From Lates calcarifer (lineage: Eukaryota; Chordata; Actinopteri; Centropomidae), in assembly GCF_001640805.2 (NCBI RefSeq), contig NC_066835.1, positions 21,086,182-21,150,181 of the forward strand: 64,000 nt of DNA. The letters run 5' to 3'. Below, piece after piece: positions 45,831-60,180 of the stretch. Within the stretch, counting starts at the first letter, position 1. Each line of letters begins with the position of its first letter. The position numbers and the translations under genes are program-made. The notes beneath the pieces are model-generated. The model worked only from the letters and a program-made list of their open reading frames with translations, did not search any database and had not been told where the DNA came from.

Positions 45831-46304
45831 CTGCTAATTCACCTCCCCTCTCTCTCTCTCTGTCTCTCTCTCACCCCCCACCCACCTCCTTCCCTCCACC
45901 ACCGCCGCCATTATCATTTCCTGTCTTATAGGCTCCTGAAGTGCAGAGTACAGTATGTCTCTCCAAACAGCAGCCACTTAAAGAGGCTCAAAATACCCAG
46001 TCTTCCTATCTGTGACGTCTTCATCGCACTTCGTCAACCCGGGGTTCCTCCCTCCCTCTCTCTCTCTCTCACAGCCACAAAGCTACTACAGATCATCGCA
46101 GATACAAACAGATATGAGATACAGCCTGTTTAATTCTTCTGAACCACAGAGGACAAGTTCATCATGCCGTATTTCTCATGGTTTGATTACTGCAAAATCA
46201 AACCTGGGTTCTGGAAAATCAGAGTCACGCGGATGTGTTTTTGGTCAGTTTAGATAATCATCCTGTACAAACCTGAACACGAGTATCATGTTGGGTCTTT
46301 GTTA

Positions 46305-46690
46305 CATCAGGCCAGTGGCTCCCAACCTGGGGATCAAGACCTCCAAAGAAAAGAAGAGGGAGAGAAAAAATCACCAAAAAATGAGTTGAGATTCAGTGTT
46401 TGTTCTTGAAAGAACAAAACAATCTCACCACAAGGTCCATTTGATCGCTTCATATCACATGATCATCAGCAGCAGTGAATTGTAGATGTTAAATGTCTTT
46501 TTCTGAGCTTCAGTGTTAAAAGTGTTAAAAAGCTAAAACTCACTATAAGTGCTCTGATAAAATGGGAATCTGAAGTGCAACAATTCCATGACAATTAGGC
46601 AAACTGTGTCGTCTGGTGAAGATCATGTGATGTGATCAAAAGCACCAGAAAAGCTGCAAAATAGACCCTGCAGTGAGATCACTTCATCAT
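46305..46690. repeat. Dispersed repeat with GTGGCTCCCAACCTGGGGA end
   Basis: CAGTGGCTCCCAACCTGGGG, GATCAAGACCTCC, AAAAAATGAGTTGA, TTCTTGAAAGAACAAAA and GATCATGTGATGTGATCAAA are words I recognise from a dispersed fish family. The right part (AAAATAGACCCTGCAGTGAG) resembles an inverted copy of the left part (CTCACCACAAGGTCCATTTG), so two pieces may face each other. Confidence 0.5.
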
Positions 46691-49036
46691 TTCCACTTCT
46701 CTCATAAAATCCTGGATATTCTCATCCTTTCAGGACTGCAAATATTCTATAACAATCTGAGAAGGAAACAACGACTTTTTGCTCGACCGCTTACAACTCA
46801 TGTCTGCTACAGTCCAGGATTTAACCTGTGACGAGGGGCCACATGTTTATAAAAACGTCTGTCTATGAGATGTGTTAGAACAGTCCTGCTTTGATGTAAA
46901 CTATCCCGTCTCCTAGAAATGATGTTTTTATACCACTGAACTGCAACAACAAACATGTTTTCCTCAGTTCCATCAGCACTTTGGTTAACATTCAGGAAAG
47001 ATGGTGGGTTTGGTTAAATGTGAATGAACAGGTTGTGTCTGAAGTCACTGTGAACTTTTTCTGTTTTAAACCAGACCAGGATCTTTCCCTGACCTGAACC
47101 AGGAGCTGTGAGTCTAAAGAGATCCAGAAAACTGTCTTGTGCTGCAAGATCAGATATTTTGGCAAAAAAAAAACAAGTCATCTGTGAATATTTCACTGAT
47201 GCATTCAGCATCAACATATTTCTGACTTGCCAAATATAGAAATTAACAACATGTTTGAAAACTGTCCACGATTTTGAATCATGATGCATGAAGATGGAAC
47301 CGCAGTTGGTTCTATCATGACGGACTATCACACCTGCAGAAGAAGTTATTTAGCAGTGAGGGCTTCTGGTTTCAGCCCACTGGACCTATGGTGTCAAACC
47401 TATGGCCATAACTATGCTGAAGGTTTAGTTTACGTGGAACTGCATGTGTAACTTTGTAAACAGGTCCATCTGTAGCTCACATTACATATTTACAATCATG
47501 TGCAGTTGCTGGTTTAGATTACAGAGCAACATTTCTAACAACTGTTGCAGTCGTGTAATCAGAACTGTATGTATCCTCTAGGTGCAGTCGCTGTATATTA
47601 ATCACATGTTTGCAGCTGCATCAAAATGTCAAAGTCATGGTGCAAGGACGCACAGAGCTGCACATACTGATCACTGGAGAAATCAATGACAGAGTGGCTG
47701 ATGGGAAGTCTTTCAGAGGTGGAGCGGTGAGGGAGACGTTGGTGTTGAGTGATGTCTGCTATCTCGATCTGTGAGGTCGAGTGTGTCAAGTGTGTTGTCA
47801 TCCAGGGATGCTGTTCAGTTATATTTTTACACACTTTCAGCCAAATTGGATGTTAGTCCCACTGGTTTGTCACAATTGCCTCTCCCTACCAACCTGCAGT
47901 GTTTTATATATAACAGCCTGTCACCTGTGAGACATCGTACAGTACCTGGATATCTTACGTAATGTCATATATTTCATTGTTCCTTCCACTGAGGGCTGTC
48001 CAGGTCTCGCCTACGCCGTTAATCTCAACTGTCACCTCATCCAGAGCTGTAGTACTATCGCATCATGCCACTCAAAGGTGATTTTACAGACTTTTGGATG
48101 AAACATGTTTTAATTTATAAGATCAAACTCAAGCATGGTCTGTCTGTCTCTGATAAAACTCCATTTTTGGCATAGAATGGTTTTCTGCTTGATTCCTTCT
48201 GTGCACTGAGAAGCATTATACTAAAACACTATGGTAACACTTGATCCAGATGTTAAGCCCAGATGGGGTGTCCACTACACATAACCTCACCAGGGGACAT
48301 CTGACAGTGGCAGTTTGGTTTGTTCGACTACAGACAACAACATCAAACACCACAGACTTTCCCCCAACTTTCTGTCTGTCTTCAGCAGGGTGTCTCAGAA
48401 CTGTAAAGACATTTTTGAAGTGTGGTGGACAGATGAACCTTCAGACAAGAAGCCAACTCTAGATTTGTTGCAGATTCTCAGCATGACCCACATCTGACTT
48501 TTTAGTTTTAGCTACAAAAACACAAACACACTTGATTCCAGATCCTGTACAGAATATAAAGTATAAAAATCACTGTTCCATGGTGATAATTCAGTTTAAT
48601 GTACAGAAGAACACAAAATCTCTGCACTCTGTTCCTCACAGTAATGACCTAAAAGGTTAAGCAGATTTATGTGATGGACTTTGATCGATTACGCAGCTCA
48701 ACCAAGGGCCAACACTCTGTAAAGACACTTTTTATACTGTACAGAAATGAATGGAAATCAATGGATGGTTGGATGATTTGTGCTGTTGTTAGTAGAGGGT
48801 ATAACTGGTCTGTAAATGGTCTCTTCTGTTAAGGAATCAGACTGAAGTTACAGTAAGTGATGTCTGTAGTTCTGTGTTGCCATTAATTCCTATTTTTTGT
48901 CCTTTTTGGAAGCAGTTATATTAAAGTGAAGAATAAATATGACTCTTAAACATGACGCACACAGATAAATACATGTTGATTAAAGAGAAGATGATTTGAG
49001 CAAAAGTAGACTCAGGTTTTATTTTACTTTTTTCAG

Positions 49037-49037
49037 G

Positions 49038-49080
<43 letters not shown>

Positions 49081-49231
49081 AGCCGCCATTTTATCTTACC
49101 CTCTTACCTTCTCAAAAACACATGCATGCACTCGCTCTCTCTCATGCACACATTATATGCTCGCACGTCCGTGCAGACACGCACACCCAACCCCCACCCA
49201 ATCCTCTGCTCGACGCACACATGCAAATACA

Positions 49232-49277
<46 letters not shown>

Positions 49278-49280
49278 CCC
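49037..49280. repeat. Two long (CA)n microsatellites
   Basis: Nearly pure CA runs at about 49040-49078 and 49231-49272 with CA-rich sequence between. They give a long but meaningless His/Thr open frame. Confidence 0.95.
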
Positions 49281-49514
49281 TGTTTCACCCCCCCCCTCCC
49301 TCCACACACACCAAAACACACATATAACTCCCCTTCACACACATATGCAACCCCCCCTCTCTGTGCGCACACATTCGTGCACGCTAACACACACACCCTG
49401 TTCCCCTCCCCCCTCCCATTCCATACCAGGGCACGTCGTGACAAAACAAAGAACACCCCATAATAGTCAGAGTCGCACAGTATGCATGGTAACCAGTTAT
49501 GTCAGAGATGAAGG

Positions 49515-49515
49515 C

Positions 49516-49551
<36 letters not shown>

Positions 49552-50604
49552 ACTGTATATATATATATATATATGAACACACACACACACACACATTTAC
49601 ACACATATATACAGCTGTGTGTCTGCAGATAATACTCAGTTCATACATAAATAAACACACACGCACACATACTGAGGATACACAAAATTAGACACAAACA
49701 TTCCACAAACCCACATGTACACACCTCCCACACACACAAACACACAAGAACATACACAGACACACAAAATTACAGGCTAACGGGTATTCGTCCACACACA
49801 CTTAAGAGTGCATGCAGCCACATGTACACACCCAGAGACACACACATAAACGTAAAAGTATACAACCATATAAATAATGACACACATGAACATGAACACT
49901 GAGGCAGAGGCAACTACACAACACACACACAAAACTAAACACACAAAGAGACGCGGACACAAGATTTAGCGTACGAACACAAACACAGAGAGGAGAAATA
50001 CACAACACAGACGAACAAAACACACAAGGACTTAAACAAAGACACAAGCAAGACGCACAAAATGAAACATACAAATACAACAAGGAGACATAAAGGTACG
50101 CACTTAAAAATATACATCAAAAGACATGAACAGACACACAACACTGAATATATGGGACGTGGGTCACCACTTACTCTGAAACACACTGATGGGAGGTGGA
50201 CGCACAAAATAAAAGACACAAAAGTGCAAACTCAAAAACACACATGAACAAATACACTGTTACACACAAAGCTGGCACAAATCCAACACACAGACAAGAG
50301 GTGGACACACAAATTAAAGATCTGAACACAACACAGACACAAAACTATTCTATACTGCATACAACAAAAATGAACACAGACGCACAAAAAGAAATACACA
50401 AACACAAAGACACACAGACATGAGGTGGACACACAATACACAGCCAGAATGACAGATAACAAACACAACACCTACAACACAAAAGTACACACAGAAATGC
50501 AAAATCAAACACCTGTGCACATTCAAAAAGAGTCAGCCACAAGAAGATACCACATTATACACACTAATACACAAAAATCACAATATGAACACAGACCACA
50601 AAAT

Positions 50605-50643
<39 letters not shown>

Positions 50644-50695
50644 TTAAATGTGCTGTGTCAGTACAAACACACACACACACACACGTAAAACTAGA
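49515..50695. repeat. A/C-rich degenerate (ACACAAA)-type block
   Basis: After (TG)n at 49520-49548 and (TA)n at 49556-49574, about 1.1 kb is dominated on the plus strand by ACACAAA, GACACACA and similar words with almost no T-runs, ending in (CA)n at 50608-50640 and 50667-50683. It looks like an old CA array that has decayed. The fragment ACACACTGATGGGAGGTGGA near 50180 returns as ACACAGACAAGAGGTGGACA near 50287 and again near 50410, so local duplication occurred at a spacing of about 110-120 bases. Confidence 0.7.
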
Positions 50696-51559
50696 GACAA
50701 AATAAAACATTATTATTTTTTTATATTTACTTTGAAGTATTTTAAGTTTATGTTTATTTGAATTGATTTTTTCATTAAGACATTAACAGACACACAAAGA
50801 TACACAAACACTGTCACACACAGTGTTTTCCAGAGTGTGTCTGTGCATGTTTTTCTTTACGTTCAGTCATAAACAAACGTTGTATTGTTCCACTGGTTCT
50901 CCTCCTCCCTAATGTATCTTTTATTTAGGCAAACTGTGAGTGAGTGTGCATGTGGCTGCGGGTGCACGAGCTGCACGTGCACGTGTACACATGTGCATTA
51001 GTGCACGTGTGCGTCCTCTGAGAGAAGAGAGGGGGGTGGGGGGGGGGGAGGAAGAGAAAAAAAAAACGAGAGAGCGAGAGGTCAGGTTTCTATCCCATGA
51101 TGCAACTCTTCAACCCCCCCCACTCCCCACCCCACCCCCCTCCTCTCCCCCTTCCTCCTCCCTAAGCTGGTTGCCCGTGGCAACACACTTATAATGAGGT
51201 CAGATGGACATCCAATAATATTCACCAGCCCAACCAGCAAGAAGCAGCGAGCGAGGCGCGCTGGGACAGACAGCAGTCAAAGTGTCAGAGGCTGAATCAG
51301 CAGCAAGACAAGATGGCTGCCACATAAATACAATAAGTTGGCAGTGATTGCTCAGGTCACACTAAAAGGAAAACTCAAACTGATCTGGCATCAGTTCATT
51401 TACTGTAGATGTCACTTTTGTTTAACCTGCTAGTTGAGTAAGTTTATTAAAAGAAATGTGACCAGATGGATTTAGTTACTTTATTAAAACAGAACTTCAT
51501 CACTAAAAACTTCATCAAATGTCTGAATCGCTGTACGTACACAGTTAGAAGTCACTATC

Positions 51560-51915
51560 ACTGCTGATGTGGAAAACAAAGTGGAAATTACTGACCATTA
51601 CTTACTCATTAAAACCAATGCAACCTCATAAAATACTCCATTACAAGTTCTTTTTTTTACTTGTGTAGAATTACAAACACATAGTGAGAGAAATGTACTC
51701 CAAGTATCAAGGTAGAAGTACCTGGCCCCTATATTGATGTTGGTTATAAACACTGATGCGTTGATATGTAAACAGCATTTTAATGTTGTAAGTGGTTGAG
51801 GTGGAGCTGATTTGAATTCGTCAAATGTTTTGAGATGAACAAGTTAAACTGAAATGTAACTAAGTATTAAATAGTGTAGTGAAGTAAAAAGTACAATATT
51901 TCTCTGTAAAGTAGA
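51560..51915. repeat. AGTAAAAGTA family, diverged copy
   Basis: AAATACTCCATTACAAGTTC, CAAGTATCAAGGTAGAAGTA and AGTGAAGTAAAAAGTACAAT place this with the family seen in vamp1 intron 1. Confidence 0.5.
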
Positions 51916-52249
51916 AGTTTCCTCTACATGAAAGATTGAAGCAGAGCAGGTGAAGAGGAGGAAGCAGAGAAACACATTCAGTCAAAATACGAGGGTTTGA
52001 AATGAAAACGTCCAACGAGCGATCAGCACACACTTTGAAGAATTAAACTCAACCAAGTTTCCAGAATGTGTTGAATGATTTTCAGGCTGTGAATCGAATG
52101 AATGGAAACTAAAAAGGCTGGCCGGAAAGAGGGAAAACACACCAAACTTAACAAAGAACAAAAAGCAGGAACTTGTTTTTTTTTTAATCAGAGTTCTATA
52201 AACATACGACTGATCTGGAGCCCACTGTGTTGTTTCAGGAATCAAAGTC

Positions 52250-52510
52250 CAGTGGAGGAAGTATTCAGATCATTACTTAAGTAAAAGATGCAAAACCACA
52301 CGACAAAAATACTCTATTACAAGTAAAACTCCTGTGTTCAACTATTTACTCAAGTAAAAGTAAAGATATGTTGTATTAAAATGTAATTTTAAGCATCAAA
52401 TTATGCAAAATAGTTCCTGTTAGTATTATATTATTATATTACAGGATCATTATCAATGGTGCATAAACATATAAGCAGTACTTTCATATTGTAGTTGGCC
52501 AAGGTCTATT
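52250..52510. repeat. AGTAAAAGTA family, clear copy
   Basis: CAGTGGAGGAAGTATTCAGA, TCATTACTTAAGTAAAAG, ATACTCTATTACAAGTAAAA, CTCAAGTAAAAGTAAAGATA and AAGCATCAAATTATGC follow the canonical order of this dispersed family from its start. Confidence 0.8.
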
Positions 52511-53199
52511 ACACATAAACTCATCGTGTTTTTATGTTTGTGTGAAACCATAATCTGAAAAATACTGACCTAACTGTAGCTGTGAAATAAATGCAGTGCA
52601 TTCGATTCTGGATATTTGTCTCTGAAATTTAGTGGAAACCTTTAAAAGTATCTTAGCGTTTAACTTTCCACAGTTAAATGCTAAATGGACTAACTTTCAC
52701 ATATTAGTGCGACATGTGTGTAACTATGCAGATTATTTGCTTTTAATATAATGACAAAGCCACAATCATGTTCCCAAATTAACACACACCACTGGGAGAA
52801 GTGTACATAAGACGCCAGTGAACAAGATGTGTTGCAATAACGAGAATAAAACTCCCTGCACTCCACGTACGTAAGCAGTGCGGTTAGAAGCTGTTGTGAA
52901 ATGGAGGTGACTCAGGTTTTTAGTGAAGCTGAGAGAGGACTCAAAACCCTCAGACAAAAGGCATGAGAGAGGAGGAGGAAGAAGAAGAAGAAAGAGGGGG
53001 ATGATGGGGGAAAAAAAGGGGCTGAAGAGAGATGGATGGAGGGGAGATCAGAAAGAAAGATCAGATTGTGGTGTGAATGAACAGGAAACAGTTTCCTCTC
53101 GTGCTTCTTTCACGCTCAGTCGCCGCCGTCAGTCAGACAAAGGATCGAGTGGCTCTCATCCTCCATGCCGTGTCGGGCTGAAGGATCCATTTTAGACTG

Positions 53200-56100
53200 C
53201 CAATCAAACCTAGGTCATTTACATACTGTATTCACTGAGGCCCATTCAAAACCAGTGGAACAGCTCCCCCTAGTGTTCACTGTAGGGTACAACATTAACC
53301 CTCCAGCCACCACACAGACAACAGACTGTCAGTGAAACAATTAGACGCTCTAAAATAATTAGTTATGGTCAGGGAATTAATCGATGCAGTTAATACAGGC
53401 ACTGTTATACATTACATATATGTGCCATATTTTTACCATATGATCTATGCATTTTTAAATCTTCTATCTATTGTATAATCTCGTCTTTGTGTGTGCTGCT
53501 GAATCCATCTTCAAGACAAGATTTCTCTCCTCAGATTTATTTTTTTTTTAAATAATAACATTTTGTGTTTGTTATTCTATTTCCAAATGAGTGTTTGGGT
53601 CTGTACCAGACATTTTAGGATCCCTATATCAGGGCTGTAACTGACTATTTTCTAGATTAATCTATTAATCTTATACAATATCATAAAACGGTGAAGTAAG
53701 TAGACGTTCTGTTTAACAGACCTCCACCGCCGCCTTAAAGGTTTGACGATAATGCCCCCCATTCTCCACCTTTGTAACATTTATTTGGGGGTGTCTACTA
53801 ACAGTTTAAATCTAGTTCACTGAAGAGTGGCTTTTATCAAAAGAGACAAATAAGTAACCAAAGTGCAGCTTTTCTTCTCTCGTGGAGAGGATTTCTTGAG
53901 CGTGCAAATTGTCTTTTACAATGAGAAGACAATGAATTTGAATTCTATTTAAATTGGAAGGTGATTAAAACTTAGTGAAGTCATAAAACACACGTCCTCT
54001 GACTAAATTTCTAATTTCTAACTAATTTTATCCCTGATACAAAAAGACTGGGCAAGATTTCATACATATTTGTTCATGAAAAGGCAGTTTTATTTAAAAT
54101 AAAGAATGAAAGAAAAACATCAGACAAAATCAACACGTAATCAGGCGAGAGTTGCCTCCTGTGGATGATTTAAAAAAAAAGAAAAAGTGGAGCAGAAGAG
54201 GAAGAAAAGTGGCTAAAATCTACTTTAAGAAAAATAGAATCAAGTCAAAGTGAAACAACATTCAAGTACTATTTTTATTATTTCCAAACACCCACTAGTT
54301 CCAACATTCATCTTTCAATACAGAGCAGATTCCTCCACATCTGTAATTATTGCTTCAGCTGTTATTATGTTGTTTTTCTTTGTTTTTTCTGCCATTAGAA
54401 GCTTATTATCAGGATCGTTTAGTTTGGCAAACCAGGCCGGTGATACTCACACTCAAGCTGTTGGCACTCAACCGTCAAGTAATAGAACAAATATCTAAGA
54501 AGAAAAGAAAAATAAAAACTCAAGTGTCCAAAAAAAAAAAAAAGCTAAAATGATGTTCCCCAAGAAACAATAAGGAGCAAAGAAAAAAAATACTTGTAAT
54601 CATTCATACATTATCTGAATAAACTGTCATCTCCAAAACAATGGAAAAATATATATAAGCAAAGTGGAATTTTAGTTCATTTTAATAGGAAATACTCTCA
54701 GTTTAAGGATTTGAAGTGTTACCACCTTGGCACAGGACAATCAGTGTTTGAAGACATGAAAGATTCTCTATAAAAACAGCTAAGATCTATTATGTATCGT
54801 CAGTTATCCCACTGTAAACTGACAAGTCAGTTGACTTAACAGCTGCAGAAACGAGGAGTGGAAATTTTCTTTTACAGTCTCATTTCTCTAGAGAGTGAAT
54901 TTAAACATGACTTGGAAACAGCTCCGGAGGATTTAATGAGAGTGAATTTGTCTGATGGTTTAACTCATCTGAGGTTTGTTCATGTCAACAAAACACTGAT
55001 AATCTGCTGCTGGCCAGAGAGAACACAGACCAAGCTTTAAACTGAGTGGTATTCCCCTTTAAGGCCTCCAGGAGGTGCTAACACACCAAGGAGCACTTGA
55101 GGTTCCAGTCAGGCCAGGAGGAGAGAGAAGCAGGAGTGGACAATACATGAGGAGGTCGTGTATGTGTGTGTGAAATGTTTGCTCCTTAGCCACATCTACT
55201 ACAACAGCGTTACCTATGACGGTAGATTTTTTTCAAACTATAAACTCTCCTGACACCTTGGCCCAGCCAGAAAGTGAAAAAATAAGGATTAAAAGACAAA
55301 GAAGTAGTTTGATTTAAGCCCTCGCCCCAAAGCTTTTGCTGTGTGGACTGACGTTTTAGAGTTTGACTGGTTTTAAGAAATAAGGCAGCGGCGCTCTCCA
55401 GAAGGAAAGGAAATATTTTAAGGCATTTACAGTCAAGTGCTGTGGCAGCAGGAAGTTTCAATGCACACAAAAAAAACCTGAATAAACAAGGTGAAGACTG
55501 ATGCTGCAGGAAAATGAAGGCACCACTTTAAGAATGACTACTTTTACCAGGTGATGTGTGAGTAGGTGTTTTTGGACCAAACAGTCCTGGGGAGCTCCCA
55601 GAGAGGAAGTGCTCGGGGGGGGGGCTCCCTCCCTCAGAGAACCACAAACCTTATTCTGTTTGCATTCACACTTGCAAAAAAAAAATGCTGAAGTGACATA
55701 AGCCGGCCGGTGGTTGGTAATAAAAATCACATTGTATATACACTCAAAGCCTGGATTTCACTGCCGGTCCATTTGTCTGAGTTGCTGTGAGCTGTTGATT
55801 ACGGCTAAGGGTTTTCACCGGACGCTTTATGTCACTCAGAGTTCCTCTGCTGGGAGAGTACCTACTCTGAAGCAGGAGCTAAAAATGTCCCTTAAAACAG
55901 CATTCAAAGAAGTACGAGCCTTCTCAGTTCTTGCAATGCAGACACAATAAAAAAAAGGGGAGAGCCCTCCAACTGTTCTCAAAGCTATGAAAAAGTTCCT
56001 TGGGTCTGAAAACTCCTACTGTGATACAGCAGAGTTCCCTCACAACTGAAAACACAGCAGAGAGGCTTGTTGTCTTAAAATGAACTTAGTATTGATTTAT

Positions 56101-57640
56101 AAACGTTAAAATTCTTTATGTAACACGTTCAATGAATACTCTTCATTAGATGGTTCTAGTTCTGATCTTTAAGGGGAAAAAAAATCTTAATGAATCACGA
56201 CTGACAGATCAGTTGAGTGTTTGGTTCAGGAGTGAAACGTCAGAGGGCAGAAAAAGACAGCGTGACGGCAGAGAAAAGAACTGAAGTGAAGTCAAAGCCA
56301 TAAAATGTACTGTTATGTGCAAATGTGTGTGTCTTTGTGTTTTAATTACACAGTTTGCCAAACAATCATAATTTCTGTTGTCAGGTTAAAAACCTGCTGA
56401 CTCTTAACTTTAGTGATCATTCCATGTTTTTCATGTTTGGAGGAGAGGTGTGCAAGACTTGTTTCTGACATTTTGGAAAGCGACGTTCTCTCACTTTTGT
56501 TGTTAGTCGACTGCAAATGCATGTTGGCATTATTAACTACTGCATGTACGTGTGTGCATATGTGTGTATTTTGTCTTTAAGACTGCGAAGCAGAAGTCAG
56601 TGAAGCTCTACTGAAATTTGCCAGATTTGCTCTAAGCGATCGGAGTCTCTTCCTGCTGGTGTGGATGAAGTCAGGTTACAGTCACCACTGATTAGCAGAA
56701 CCTTTGATGGTCTACAAGGCTGCGGGGAATGTCTCTGTGTCTGCCTCTTTAAATTAAAACCAGCATTGTTTTTGGCCTGAGGAAATAAGTTTGCTTCTAA
56801 CTCCTGGTGGCCGATTAAAATAAATATCACTGATGCTGCATCGTCCTCTGAGCATCTAGATTTTATCTTCTAAATGTAAGCTGCGATAATAGCTGAGGTG
56901 GAAAAGCTGCGATTATACTGCTGAGTATTTTATGTTTCAAAGAATGATTTTTCTAACCTAACTGTGATTTTAGACTTCATTACTGTGATTTAATTGTGGT
57001 GTGATTGGAGCAGCCATTCTGCCAGTCATAGTTATCCATACATTTACAAACTGTGCCTGGGTGTATAGCCAGTTTATTTTATTTTATTTCTCTTCTAAGT
57101 GCTTATGGTTGAATGATATCCTCCAGATCGGCGCAGGACTGTCATCGTCATTACAAGTAATTTCACTAAATGTAACACAGGTGTGAACTACAGCCGTGTT
57201 TACTGACCAAACATTTTATACAAAGCTTTTCTAATTTGTGTAAACGGCTTCAGAGAGATGTTAGAATTTTAGAGAAGGCGGCTCCCAGTTTGAGCTGTAA
57301 CCGTGACTCCATCCAGTGTTTGTATCTTTAAGGCCTCTGAGATTCAGTCCTCTCTATTGCTCAACCTGCCTCCTCCTATCGATGAACCCCCCGCTGCCTG
57401 GTTAGGAGTGTTGTTCAATTGTGTTAGTCATGTTATAGCGACACGTATCTAAGATGAAAATAAAGCCTGTGTCCGTTCCAACACCACACCCACGTTAAGT
57501 CACTACGGCTGAAGGCACTGTTTAAACATGTGTCTACCACATCCACCTTCAAACCCTCCCCCTCCCTTCGGTACTCCCTCCCTCTGTTCCCGCCTGGGTG
57601 TATCTCTACCCCGTCCACCTCCACTTCCTCCTCCTCGTGT
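53200..57640 (-). other. Spacer, probably including the cdc42 3' UTR
   Basis: No coding segment is seen here on either strand. The part next to the cdc42 stop (57646) lacks the microsatellites that crowd the rest of the spacer and may be a long 3' UTR. A minus-strand AATAAA at 54089-54094 is one possible end. A small ATTAATC-type repeat piece is at about 53630-53700. The extent of any UTR is a guess. Confidence 0.3.
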
Positions 57641-57645
57641 GGCGT

Positions 57646-59468
<1,823 letters not shown>

Positions 59469-59904
59469 TCAGTGACAGGAGGGTAAAGGTCAGAGAGGAA
59501 AACAAAACAGAAGGGGAAGCAAAAATGCAAAAAGACATATGATTTCAGACATTCTTCAGAACAAAACAGGAAGTATACAGTACTTCTCATTTTTAAAGGT
59601 ACCATATATAAGAATGTGAAGCAGTTTACATGTATTAAGCAGTTTTCTTAGTGGATTTATTTCTCTGTGAAGGACTCAGGAGGAACTTTTCGGCCTCTCC
59701 TCTGCTCACTTGAAGTGCCAACAGCATGCAACGCTAGCTAATGTTAGCTAGCTAGAAATAGAGTTTGCTAATGTCAACAAACAACCAGCTCCCAGCACAA
59801 CACAGACTCGAGCACAAACGTCACATAAGAACATAAATTCAAACAGGAATGTGACCGACATCCAGGGAAAAGGGCGTTTGATTCATGGAGGAACCTTCCT
59901 TTGG

Positions 59905-60180
59905 TTTTGAGGATCGTAACCGACCCCGAGTTTGCTTTTTAAGCTTTACAAGATGTGTGAGTGTACAACACACACAGCTGTTCTGTACTATACTCACAGG
60001 GACCCTCAATGACATAAAGCATCCCCTAACCCTTAACCTAAACCTAGATCTACAACCAAACCTTTGAAGAAGTGAGGACCAGACAAAAAATGTCTTCAGT
60101 TTCCAAAAGTGTCCTCTCTGTCTGAAGTTCTGAAACTCATACTGGTCCTCACAAAGATGGAAGTACAAGAGAGACCTGGT
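59905..60180. repeat. GTGAGGACC / CCTAACC dispersed repeat
   Basis: CACAGGGACCCTCAATGACA, TAAAGCATCCCCTAACCC, TTAACCTAAACCTAG, TTTGAAGAAGTGAGGACCAG and CAGTTTCCAAAAGTGTCCTC are the ordered words of a common fish family. It ends with GGTCCTCACAAAGATGGAAG. Confidence 0.75.

Larger units (their letters stand above)
40253..51220 (+). other. Series of CCATAAT motifs with X-box-like palindromes
   Basis: Exact CCATAAT occurs, always on the plus strand, at 40254, 40365, 40529, 43267, 43473, 43606, 45664, 45733, 45817 and 49458. Near-copies are at 40561 (CCACAAT), 51095 (CCATGAT) and 51212 (CCAATAATA). Flanks also recur: CATCCCATAAT or CAGACCATAAT before, and AGT or ATC after. Interleaved are RFX X-box-like sites at 40345, 40485, 43300, 43499 and 51170. 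The blocks sit in poly-C/CA sequence about 2-4 kb apart. This could be a distributed regulatory region or the remains of a duplicated unit. The binding factor, if any, is unknown. Confidence 0.4.

Noticed and set aside
45276..45931. Overlapping plus-strand frames of 108-147 codons
   Set aside because: They run through CA and poly-C tracts (THTHT, PPPPP) and have no family resemblance.
48996..49632. 155- and 168-codon His/Thr-rich frames
   Set aside because: Encoded by CA microsatellites.
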